Shown here piece by piece: positions 1 to 4,884 of a stretch of DNA of 5,216 nucleotides. Under the pieces are notes generated by a model. That model saw nothing but the letters and a program-made list of their open reading frames with translations. It did not search any database and had not been told where the DNA came from. The stretch lies in contig JAHWKP010000125.1 of the NCBI GenBank assembly GCA_019347775.1, forward strand, positions 1-5,216, given 5' to 3'. Origin of the DNA: Actinomycetota bacterium. GTDB taxonomy: Bacteria; Actinomycetota; Acidimicrobiia; Acidimicrobiales; JAHWKP01. A program made the translations under genes and the position numbers. The first letter of the stretch is position 1; the number at the start of each line of letters is the position of its first letter.

Positions 1-183
1 ACACCCTGACCGGACCGATCTAAGGGGGTCAGGCCACGGGCGACTTTCTTCGTCCTTCCAGCGGCCGGCCTCCCGCCGGCAGGCGGAGGGGCGCACCCTC
101 GTCGAGCATCGACATGGCGACGCGGTGGTCGATCTCTCCGGAGCCCATGAGCGGCGCGGGGGCAACGGTGGTTGGCGAAAAGA

Positions 184-223
184 GTCGGCTCGGCGGCGGA
201 AGGAAGCCGACGCTTCACTTTTT
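184..223 (+). terminator. Terminator-like hairpin followed by a T run
   Basis: GTCGGCT at 184-190 and AGCCGAC at 205-211 form a perfect 7-bp stem with a 14-base loop. Seven bases further on there is a T run (219-223) and then CTT. The gap between stem and T run and the large loop make it weaker than a textbook terminator. No gene ending just upstream is visible in the window to confirm it. Confidence 0.3.
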
Positions 224-253
224 CTTCGGTACGGGCCTAATCTTGGACGCGAG

Positions 254-276
254 GGCGACCGCCCTTGGCGGTCGCC
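254..276 (+). repeat. Perfect 10-bp inverted repeat with 3-base loop
   Basis: GGCGACCGCC at 254-263 and GGCGGTCGCC at 267-276 are exact reverse complements around the loop CTT. This would be a very stable hairpin in RNA. It lies 25 bases before the ribosome binding site of the gene at 315. No T tract follows, so it could be a U-less terminator of upstream transcription, a 5'-leader structure stabilising the 315 transcript, or an operator. The structure is directly visible; its role is not. Confidence 0.85.
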
Positions 277-301
277 GTCCAGAGTGGTAGAGGGCGCTGC
301 T

Positions 302-309
302 GGAGGAGG
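302..309 (+). promoter_or_regulatory. Strong ribosome binding site
   Basis: GGAGGAGG lies five bases before the ATG at 315 and matches the anti-Shine-Dalgarno very well. It fixes the start of the DUF1918-DUF1876 gene and suggests efficient translation. Confidence 0.8.
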
Positions 310-314
310 GTGTC

Positions 315-770
315 ATGGATGCACGCGTCGGGGACCGATTGATCGTTCACAGCAGGCGCGTAGGGCAGCCGCCTCGCGAGGGCGAGATCATCGAGGTCAG
401 CAGCGGCAGGCGCTGTCGGGTCCGGTGGAGTGACGGTCACGAGTCGATCGTCTTCCCCGGCACCGACGCTGTGGTGGCAGGAAGGTCAGAGGCGCGCCAC
501 GCTGGTCCCCGGGCACGTACGGTCACGATCAAACTGCGCCTCGAGGAAGACAGCGATCACTGTGAGGCGACGGCCACGATGCCAACTTCCGTCGGCAACT
601 TTGCCGGTTCGGGGCACGCACGGCGGAACCCGGTGGACCCGATGGTGCCGCTGATCGGTGAGGAGCTCGCTATCGCCCGATCGCTCGCCGACTTGGCCGC
701 GAAGCTGGAGGACGGGGCGAACCGAGCCATAGCCAGCCACGAGAGCCGCCCGCTCCACCTCATCCCCTGA
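315..770 (+). CDS. DUF1918-DUF1876 fusion protein, likely stress/dormancy-related
   Basis: This is an intact 151-residue soluble protein with two small actinobacterial domains. Residues 1-56 are a DUF1918 (SH3-like) domain, seen in VGDRLIVHSRRVG, then PPREGEIIEV, VRWSDGHES and the closing FPGTDA. Residues about 66-151 are a DUF1876 domain, seen in GSGHARRNP at 98-106, VPLIGEELAIARSLADL and the closing RPLHLIP. Mycobacterial DUF1876 proteins (Rv1738, Rv2632c) belong to or resemble the hypoxia/dormancy set, and the Rv1738 structure resembles ribosome hibernation factors, so a role in stress survival is plausible but inferred. Both domains are often separate genes; here one reading frame joins them. 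The ATG start is supported by GGAGGAGG five bases upstream. I see no DosR-type palindrome upstream. Domain assignment is confident, biochemical function is not known. Confidence 0.9.
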   Translation: MDARVGDRLIVHSRRVGQPPREGEIIEVSSGRRCRVRWSDGHESIVFPGTDAVVAGRSEARHAGPRARTVTIKLRLEEDSDHCEATATMPTSVGNFAGSGHARRNPVDPMVPLIGEELAIARSLADLAAKLEDGANRAIASHESRPLHLIP

Positions 771-791
771 GCGACCTCGTGTCAGCCCGGA

Positions 792-811
792 CCCCGCTGC
801 TTCTGCAGGGG
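792..811 (+). terminator. Weak hairpin after the DUF1918-DUF1876 gene
   Basis: Starting 21 bases after the stop codon, CTGC (797-800) pairs with GCAG (805-808) around a TTCT loop. The stem continues with CCC pairing GGG after one bulged G. No T tract follows. It could end transcription of the 315 gene, as many actinobacterial terminators lack a U run, but the evidence is limited. Confidence 0.3.
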
Positions 812-837
812 TAGGACGGGTCAGAAGTGCTCCCGTC

Positions 838-981
838 GTGCCATTCGAACAGGAGGCGAGGGTGTATCGACACCTGTACCGATCCCAGGTCCGCTACTTT
901 CGCCAGTTCGTGGAACTCTCCCAGGAGATCAGCTCCTTCGAGCGCGCCCGCAGGTGGGCCGTCAGCACGATCCGGACGCCG
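838..981 (+). pseudogene. Coding-like stretch of unknown origin, fused in frame to debris
   Basis: From a GTG at 838 about 48 codons look like real protein: GC-rich third positions and an amphipathic, aromatic/charged composition (for example VYRHLYRSQVRYFRQF, then ISSFERARRWAV). I do not recognise the family. The frame stays open to 1428, but after about 981 the protein turns into arginine-, proline- and glycine-rich shadow sequence because the aldehyde dehydrogenase remnant begins in another frame. No good ribosome binding site precedes the GTG, and the frame is also open upstream of it. It may be a piece of a third broken gene or a truncated small protein. It is not aldehyde dehydrogenase sequence as far as I can tell. 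Confidence 0.3.
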
Positions 982-983
982 AC

Positions 984-1291
984 GGTCGGTGTTGGTCGAG
1001 GACGCTCTCGCTCGGGGCGCCCGGGCCCTGGCGGGCGCGCGGCCGGCCGACGGAGCGGGCTACTTCTACGCTCCCACCGTCCCCGAGGGCGTAACCCCCA
1101 GACCAGGATCGTGAAGGAGGAGGTCTTCGGGCCCGTGGCCCCGGTCATGACCTTCGGAGTCGGAGGAAGCAGCGGTCTCCCCAGCCAACGACACCCAGTT
1201 CGGGCGAGTGGCCGACATCGACACCGAGAAGCTCATGCGCGCCTTACGCGTCGTCGAAAAGCTGGAGACGGGGATGGTCGGCCTCAACCAG
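984..1291 (+). pseudogene. Aldehyde dehydrogenase (SSADH-like) C-terminal remnant, two frameshifts
   Basis: Three consecutive pieces in three frames match the late part of NAD(P)-dependent aldehyde dehydrogenases. They are LVEDALARGARALAG through GAGYFYAPTV (about 984-1100), RIVKEEVFGPVAPVMTF (1105-1155), and ESEEAAVSPANDTQFG through LETGMVGLNQ (1157-1291). The FGPVAPV and GMVGLN motifs favour the succinate-semialdehyde dehydrogenase branch. One base appears lost near 1098-1104 and one gained at 1156. The N-terminal part with the NAD fold and the catalytic Glu and Cys is absent. So is everything after GMVGLNQ, including the usual PFGGVK segment. The remnant cannot be an enzyme. It ends where sequence of an oppositely oriented universal stress protein begins, which suggests a deletion or rearrangement joint near 1288-1294. 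Confidence 0.85.
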
Positions 1292-1569
1292 GCCCGAGCC
1301 GTGGGAGCCCACCACCACGAGGTCCTGATTGCGTTCCTGGGCCAGCCCGCACAAGGCCGCGCCAGGATCACCCTCACCCACGATGGTCTCGTCGACGTCC
1401 AAGCCCAGGCTCTGGGCGGTCTCGATGAAGTCCGCTTCGGCATCCTGAAGCGGACGACGTCAGTTCGTCGTCCGAGGGCGCCGCGAACATGGGCGCGATG
1501 TCGAGGGCGGCGGTGGTCCACCAGGCAGGAGACGAATGGAGGAACGACCGTCACCAAGATCGTCTTCGC
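1288..1569 (-). pseudogene. Universal stress protein (UspA family) remnant, frameshifted and truncated
   Basis: On the minus strand, the frame open from 1459 to 1244 reads DAEADFIETAQSLGLDVDET, a GEGDPGAALCGLAQERNQ segment, then DLVVVGSHGSG, ending in GLV. This is the typical second half of a UspA domain: the helix, the GDP-A-L-AxE motif and the VVVGSHGxG nucleotide-binding strand. The match stops just where RLLLGSVS-like sequence would follow. Upstream, the N-terminal beta strand (AKTILVTV, 1569-1546) and a helix-like piece (TAALDIAPMF) lie in two other frames, and a stop codon at 1460-1462 interrupts the 3' frame. At least two frame changes are therefore needed, and no start codon precedes AKTILV. 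The gene is dead. UspA genes often neighbour DUF1876 genes in actinobacterial stress regions, so both remnants may come from an old stress cluster. Confidence 0.75.
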
Positions 1570-1743
1570 GTCGCCCCGACCGAGCCCAGGGCATGCCGCA
1601 TGCGCGTCGGGCGAATCAGAACCTCCACGCCGAGTAACACCCGCGTCATTCCCAGCGATCTACCCGAGGTGCTTGAAAGGGTTCCCGTGCCCCAGCGCGG
1701 GTCGTCCTCCCCCGTGCTCTCGTGCCAGCGTTCGCCGCCGGAG

Positions 1744-1769
1744 GGATTTCGGGTCGGATCCTCGGGTAG
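1744..1769 (+). promoter_or_regulatory. Possible stress-sigma-like promoter (weak)
   Basis: GGATTT at 1744-1749 and GGGTAG at 1764-1769 are 14 bases apart. This loosely resembles the SigB/SigF-type pattern of actinobacteria (GTTT, 14-17 bases, GGGTA). It lies only ten bases before the GTG at 1780 and would give a nearly leaderless transcript. One-base departures in both boxes keep confidence low. The rest of 1570-1779 shows no gene I can support. Confidence 0.15.
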
Positions 1770-1779
1770 AAGTGGCGCG

Positions 1780-2541
1780 GTGATTGACTCCCTCGAGTCA
1801 CGACAGGATAGGCGGTCAACCGACTGGCTGTCGTCGGGCGTGGTTTCAGGTTTCATCGCCACCGGGGTCATGATGCTTCTTATCGCCCTCGGCTACGGAA
1901 TGGTCGCATGGCTGGGCTCCGCCGATCCGCAGGCACCGACGCTCCAGCGTTGGATGTGGGCACTGGCCAACAACACCGTGACCGAGAGGACACAGAGCTC
2001 ATTCCCACTCGCTGGTGGGTTGCACTTCGTCTCGGGGATCGGGTGGGCACTGATCTACGCAGCGGTGGTCGAGCCCCGTCTGCGGGGACCGGGCTGGCGC
2101 CGTGGCCTGCTGTTCTCCCTCCTTCCGTGGGTATTCTCCCTCGTGGTGTTCCTACCCGCCGTAGGCGGAGGATTCCTCGGCCTCGGGCTGGGGGCGGGTC
2201 CGCTCCCAATCCTCGGAAACCTCGCGCTGCATCTGGCCTACGGACTGGTGTTGGGCCAAGTGCACAGTCCCTGGGGACAGCGGCTGCTCGTGGAGGAGGG
2301 CGACGTGGGGCACGGCAGCGAACTTCTGATGCTCGCCCGCCAACAACGGGCCATGGCCGTGGGCCTCGTGGCTGGTCTCGTGCTGGGCGGGCTGGTCGGG
2401 TGGGCGGGCAGCGTCGGTATGGATCTTTGGAGCAGTCCCGCCGTGGCCGCGCTGCTCGGAGCGATCGCTGGTTCCATCATCGGGACCTTCATCGCCTCTT
2501 TTCTGGGTCTTCCCGGTGACGGACCGGGACCCCGGGCGTGA
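1780..2541 (+). CDS. Six-helix membrane protein of unknown function (DUF6789-like?)
   Basis: From the GTG at 1780 this gives a 253-residue integral membrane protein. Hydrophobic segments lie at about residues 17-45, 76-97, 108-128, 132-160, 190-212 and 220-244. A polar loop (46-75) lies between the first two, and a charged stretch (161-190, with EEGDVGHGSE) precedes the last pair. The HLAYGLVLG motif at 151-159 and the glycine-rich helices recall the DUF6789/DUF1440-like membrane families, but I cannot assign it firmly. There is no signal peptide beyond the first helix and no catalytic motif I recognise. The frame is open back to 1489, but the upstream part reads as arginine/proline-rich shadow sequence over the Usp remnant, so the later GTG is preferred. 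A clear ribosome binding site is missing, and an internal ATG at residue 31 would cut the first helix. It stands alone, convergent with the minus-strand genes downstream. Confidence 0.7.
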   Translation: MIDSLESRQDRRSTDWLSSGVVSGFIATGVMMLLIALGYGMVAWLGSADPQAPTLQRWMWALANNTVTERTQSSFPLAGGLHFVSGIGWALIYAAVVEPRLRGPGWRRGLLFSLLPWVFSLVVFLPAVGGGFLGLGLGAGPLPILGNLALHLAYGLVLGQVHSPWGQRLLVEEGDVGHGSELLMLARQQRAMAVGLVAGLVLGGLVGWAGSVGMDLWSSPAVAALLGAIAGSIIGTFIASFLGLPGDGPGPRA

Positions 2542-2606
2542 GCGGCGCTGAGAGCGTCAGTCCAAGGAGCTGAACCGACTCCGGTAGGAGAGAAGCCAGG
2601 CCTGTC

Positions 2607-2819
2607 TTACGGCCAGACTCCGCCTGCCTGCACAGAGGGCTCGTTCGTCGTCACGGCCCTCAACAGCCGGGCTTTGTGCCATTCGGTGGCGTGTTGGTCG
2701 CAGATCGCCCGGAACGAGCCTGCCGTCTCTACCACCTCGACGAGAACCAACGTCCGCGCTGAGCTCTGGAGCCAGGCAGCACCGATCTGGCTGGTCCCCT
2801 TGGGTTGCCCGCTCCTAAG
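2607..2819 (-). pseudogene. Startless coding remnant overlapping the 3' end of the SUFU gene
   Basis: This minus-strand frame is open from after a TAG at 2820-2822 to a TAA at 2607-2609. It reads as plausible protein (GTSQIGAAWLQSSARTLVLV, then SFRAICDQHATEWHKARLL) with GC-rich third positions, whereas the overlapping SUFU frame becomes low-quality here. It contains no ATG or GTG near its beginning, so it cannot be translated alone unless from an unusual start. Either it is the tail of a broken gene joined to the SUFU gene by rearrangement, or a single indel at about 2731-2819 separates it from the SUFU frame and the two once made one protein of about 215 residues. I do not recognise a family, and it does not match the usual SUFU C-terminus. 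Confidence 0.45.
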
Positions 2820-3250
2820 CTACATATCTCGAGGTCCGGACCGTAGGCGTAGGGCAGCGAAACCAGCAGGTGGTCGCACGCAGATCCGTCTGTCCACCCC
2901 TCGCCGATGGGCACGGTGTGTCCGACGTCAAGTCTCTGGGACGGCGGGCCAGCGTGGTAGAAGGCATTGATGGCCATCAACTCGATGTTCCGCTCGCCGC
3001 CGTCGGCTGCGGAAAGGACGAACTCGATGCCGTGGCCGTGGTCCTGAGTAGCAGACCCACAGCCAGAAGAGACGAACTTCCAGGCGTTTAGCCGAGGGCC
3101 TGGAGCAACGACCCAAACCTTGAAGTCGGGGACTCGACGGTAGATCGGACCGGTATCCCACCGTCGCTCCGTCACCACGTGTCCCTTGAAGAACCGCCGG
3201 ATGTGTTTCTCGATGGCCTTCGCAGGGTCGGAAGCTCGGTACTCAGGCAT
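2729..3250 (-). CDS. Suppressor-of-fused (SUFU) domain protein, C-terminus disrupted
   Basis: This is a 173-residue soluble protein. Residues about 10-145 match the bacterial SUFU domain: AKAIEKHIRRFF, then the HGHGIEFVLS strand (71-80), an ELMAINAFYHAG helix, the GHTVPIGEGW segment (110-119), and HLLVSLPYAYGPDLE (127-141). Bacterial SUFU proteins are known mostly as immunity proteins of polymorphic toxin systems, probably acting in the cytoplasm by binding a toxin domain. No toxin gene is visible next to it. After about residue 145 the expected final segment (LLPIT-type motif and a helix) is replaced by GPARSVLPGSRAQRG-like shadow sequence up to the stop, while coding-like sequence continues in another frame (2819-2607). 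The protein is therefore probably truncated and may be inactive. The ATG at 3250 lacks a clear ribosome binding site but begins the domain at a sensible place. Confidence 0.75.
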   Translation of the reverse strand: MPEYRASDPAKAIEKHIRRFFKGHVVTERRWDTGPIYRRVPDFKVWVVAPGPRLNAWKFVSSGCGSATQDHGHGIEFVLSAADGGERNIELMAINAFYHAGPPSQRLDVGHTVPIGEGWTDGSACDHLLVSLPYAYGPDLEICSLGAGNPRGPARSVLPGSRAQRGRWFSSRW

Positions 3251-3411
3251 AACGTCTGTCTACCCCGGCCCGCCCGGAATGCCGGCTCGCGAGGTCCTCA
3301 GGCCAGCGCGACGAAGCGTTCGGTGCTCCTGGGCGAGCCGTCGGCCGCCGCGGCTCAAGGCCCACGACGGTCCCGAGCGGCACTTCGGTACGGCACGTCG
3401 GAGCGGCGTAC

Positions 3412-3618
3412 TCAACGTGACGCGGCCGCTCTCGCGCCGTCGAAGAAGCGGTCGATGTTCCTCTCCGGCCAGAGGTCGCTGTCCCGTGTCAGGGAACACA
3501 CTTGGGCGATCGGTGCGCCGCCCGCCGGTCGGTGGATAGGGAGAGGGCAGCGCCAGCTAACCTCTGTGGGATCCCGAGGCAGGTGGCGAAGCACACCGCA
3601 ATCAGCGTCTGAGAGCAC
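3412..3618 (-). CDS. Possible small protein (68 aa) downstream of the GyrA-like gene
   Basis: A GTG seven bases after the stop of the GyrA-like gene opens a 68-codon frame ending in TGA at 3412-3414. Its second half looks strongly coding, with almost all third positions G or C and a compact sequence (APIAQVCSLTRDSDLWPERN, then IDRFFDGARAA). I do not recognise a family. No membrane segment, signal or metal motif is evident. There is no Shine-Dalgarno sequence, but the short gap would allow reinitiation after the upstream gene. If real, it is the third member of the nucleotidyltransferase/GyrA-like cluster. Alternatively, it is a relic in which only the final 40 residues derive from a real gene. 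Confidence 0.45.
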   Translation of the reverse strand: MLSDADCGVLRHLPRDPTEVSWRCPLPIHRPAGGAPIAQVCSLTRDSDLWPERNIDRFFDGARAAASR

Positions 3619-3625
3619 GCCCGGC

Positions 3626-4396
3626 TCAGGACGGGGCGCACACGGCCAGGAGCCGTCGGAGGGTGTCGCCTGTGCCCGCCCCGGCATGGTCGGTCGCCCA
3701 CGCCCGGAGTAGGGCGGGCAGCGCCGCCGGGAGAACGGCGCGTACATCAAGGTGGACGCCCCACAGCGTGCGCAGGCGCTCCGCAAGGTCATCGACATCG
3801 ACGCCCGGTTTAGGACGGCACGTAATGACGGCCAGGTCGGTGCTTGCGTCTTTGATGTCGGCGACAGGCAGCCGCATCGACTCGGCCAGCTCCGGCGGCA
3901 GGTCGTCCCACGCGCTGTTCTGCACGCGAGAGTGGATAGCGCCCACAACCGACCGAGGTTTGACGCCGGGTGGGAGGTTGGTGATGTGCACCACCGGGTG
4001 TCCGGCCTCCACGCCTGGGGTCACCCTGGCAGTGAGACGGAGGGTCCCCGGTCGGCCGGCGAGGACCGCGTCGACATCGCCGGCGACGTCGCAGCCTGTG
4101 GGGAACGCTGGCGGCCCGCAAATGTCGACAACAGCGGCGTCGCCGATGCCCGGGTCATCCAGCACCGCGATCAGCGCCCGCAGCAGCGGCCCCGGTGAAA
4201 ACGGCGGCCGCTGCCCACCGGCGTAGATGCTGCCGTTGATGAGTCCGATGGGCAAGGGAGCCACAGCGAAGTGGCGCTCGATCTCGGCGAGCAAGTGGGC
4301 GGACTTCACATGGGGCCGCTGCGGACCGGCGCCCATGTCATCGAGGGCGAGAAGCAGCGCCTCCTCTACGGGTCCGAGACCTGTGCGCTCGGACAT
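3626..4396 (-). CDS. Miniature GyrA/ParC-like protein lacking the catalytic tyrosine region
   Basis: This 256-residue protein is built from pieces of type II topoisomerase subunit A. Residues 8-43 (GPVEEALLLALDDMGAGPQR, then PHVKSAHLLAEI) align with the start of the GyrA winged-helix region (GLKPVHRRIL... KSARVVG). Residues 47-69 (PIGLINGSIYAGG) match the FPNLLVNGSEGIAVG tower segment. GPPAFPTG (94-101) matches GPDFPTG, ITNLPPGVKPRSVV (138-151) matches ITEIPYQVNKARLI, and VADIKDASTDLAVI (178-191) matches the DLRDES segment. The last part (about 210-250) matches the helix that leads to the GyrA coiled coil. The roughly 80-90 residues between the first two blocks, holding HPHGD and the catalytic Arg-Tyr, are missing, as are the coiled coil and C-terminal beta-pinwheel. 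It should bind DNA or a partner but not cut DNA. The ATG at 4396 shares one base with the upstream stop (TGATG), so translation is probably coupled. Confidence 0.75.
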   Translation of the reverse strand: MSERTGLGPVEEALLLALDDMGAGPQRPHVKSAHLLAEIERHFAVAPLPIGLINGSIYAGGQRPPFSPGPLLRALIAVLDDPGIGDAAVVDICGPPAFPTGCDVAGDVDAVLAGRPGTLRLTARVTPGVEAGHPVVHITNLPPGVKPRSVVGAIHSRVQNSAWDDLPPELAESMRLPVADIKDASTDLAVITCRPKPGVDVDDLAERLRTLWGVHLDVRAVLPAALPALLRAWATDHAGAGTGDTLRRLLAVCAPS

Positions 4397-4773
4397 CAGG
4401 CGCGGACTTCGACGGGGATGGCCACGCCCGCCACGTCGAGACTGACTGCGGGGGGCAGACGACCGGTCCAGGTCACGGCGACGACATCGAGGACACCGAG
4501 CGAGGTGATGGCGGTCCACGAACGCCGGTGTGGTAGATCGCTCGGTACGACGACGCCAAGGCGGACGAGCACCGACGCCGCGGCATTCAGACTTCGGGAG
4601 CGCCCGTCGAGCACGATGTCGAGGTCGTGGGGGTAGTGCTCGTCGCCGTGCAGCAGTCGAGCAGCGCCGCCTACAACGACGAGGTTCGCCCCCAAGCTGA
4701 CGAGCACCGCCGCCAGCAGTGCGGCCAGCGTGGAATTCTCGCCCCGGTCATCGACGCCCACGACAGCTAGCAA
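4396..4773 (-). CDS. Compact nucleotidyltransferase-fold protein
   Basis: This 125-residue protein has the signature of a minimal polymerase-beta-type nucleotidyltransferase. A VVVGGAARLLHG strand-turn-helix (32-43) is followed by HDLDIVLD with the two metal-binding aspartates (D50, D52). A third likely aspartate lies in GVLDVVAV (D96). Relatives include AbiEii-type toxins, antitoxin MNT proteins and other nucleotide-transfer enzymes, so it may modify a protein or RNA; the substrate cannot be read from the sequence. It ends soon after the third strand (LDVAGVAIPVEVRA) and lacks the C-terminal helical segment (ED-L, K-R-D pattern) usual in many small members. The start is taken as the TTG at 4773, with an in-frame TGA just upstream; a GTG at 4761 is an alternative, and neither has a clear ribosome binding site. 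Its TGA overlaps the ATG of the GyrA-like gene, indicating co-translation and joint function. Confidence 0.75.
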   Translation of the reverse strand: MLAVVGVDDRGENSTLAALLAAVLVSLGANLVVVGGAARLLHGDEHYPHDLDIVLDGRSRSLNAAASVLVRLGVVVPSDLPHRRSWTAITSLGVLDVVAVTWTGRLPPAVSLDVAGVAIPVEVRA

Positions 4774-4884
4774 ACCACGTCAGGCTTGGCATCCAGCAGC
4801 ATGCGCACAGATTGCCGGTCGTCGCAGGCGAGCGATCACGATTGGCTGATCGGTATGCCGAGCTCCATCTCGTCCGAAGCGTGG

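Larger units (their letters stand above)
1..314. other. Upstream stretch without a convincing gene
   Basis: I see no reliable gene here. A 7-bp inverted repeat (CCTGACC at 5-11, GGTCAGG at 27-33) and two stronger hairpins, listed separately, are the main structure. A short minus-strand frame at 148-29 (39 codons from an ATG) has GC-rich third positions but no recognisable homology and no ribosome binding site, so it is not called. The stretch most likely holds the end of an upstream transcription unit and the leader of the DUF1918 gene at 315. Confidence 0.5.

Noticed and set aside
29..148. Minus-strand 39-codon ORF with GC-rich third positions
   Set aside because: It has no ribosome binding site and no recognised homology. 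It is too short to separate from chance in this GC-rich DNA.
276..314. DosR-type operator upstream of the DUF1918-DUF1876 gene
   Set aside because: No GGGAC-N-GTCCC-like palindrome is present, so dormancy regulon membership cannot be claimed from the sequence.
838..1428. Full-length plus-strand ORF of 196 codons
   Set aside because: Only the first part and the RIVKEEVFGPVAPVMTF segment look real, and they belong to different genes. The rest is arginine/proline-rich shadow sequence crossing remnants in other frames.
1066..1557. Minus-strand ORF of 163 codons over the Usp remnant
   Set aside because: It is in the wrong frame for most of the universal stress protein match and reads tryptophan/arginine-rich. 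Only its first residues overlap the true N-terminal strand.
3179..3712. Plus-strand ORF of 177 codons between SUFU and GyrA-like genes
   Set aside because: The start lies inside the SUFU gene on the other strand, the composition is shadow-like and no motifs are recognised. The minus-strand frame 3618-3412 is the better coding candidate there.
3663..4226. Plus-strand ORF of 187 codons antisense to the GyrA-like gene
   Set aside because: It is rich in Ser/Arg/Pro, lacks recognisable motifs, and mirrors a frame with clear GyrA homology.
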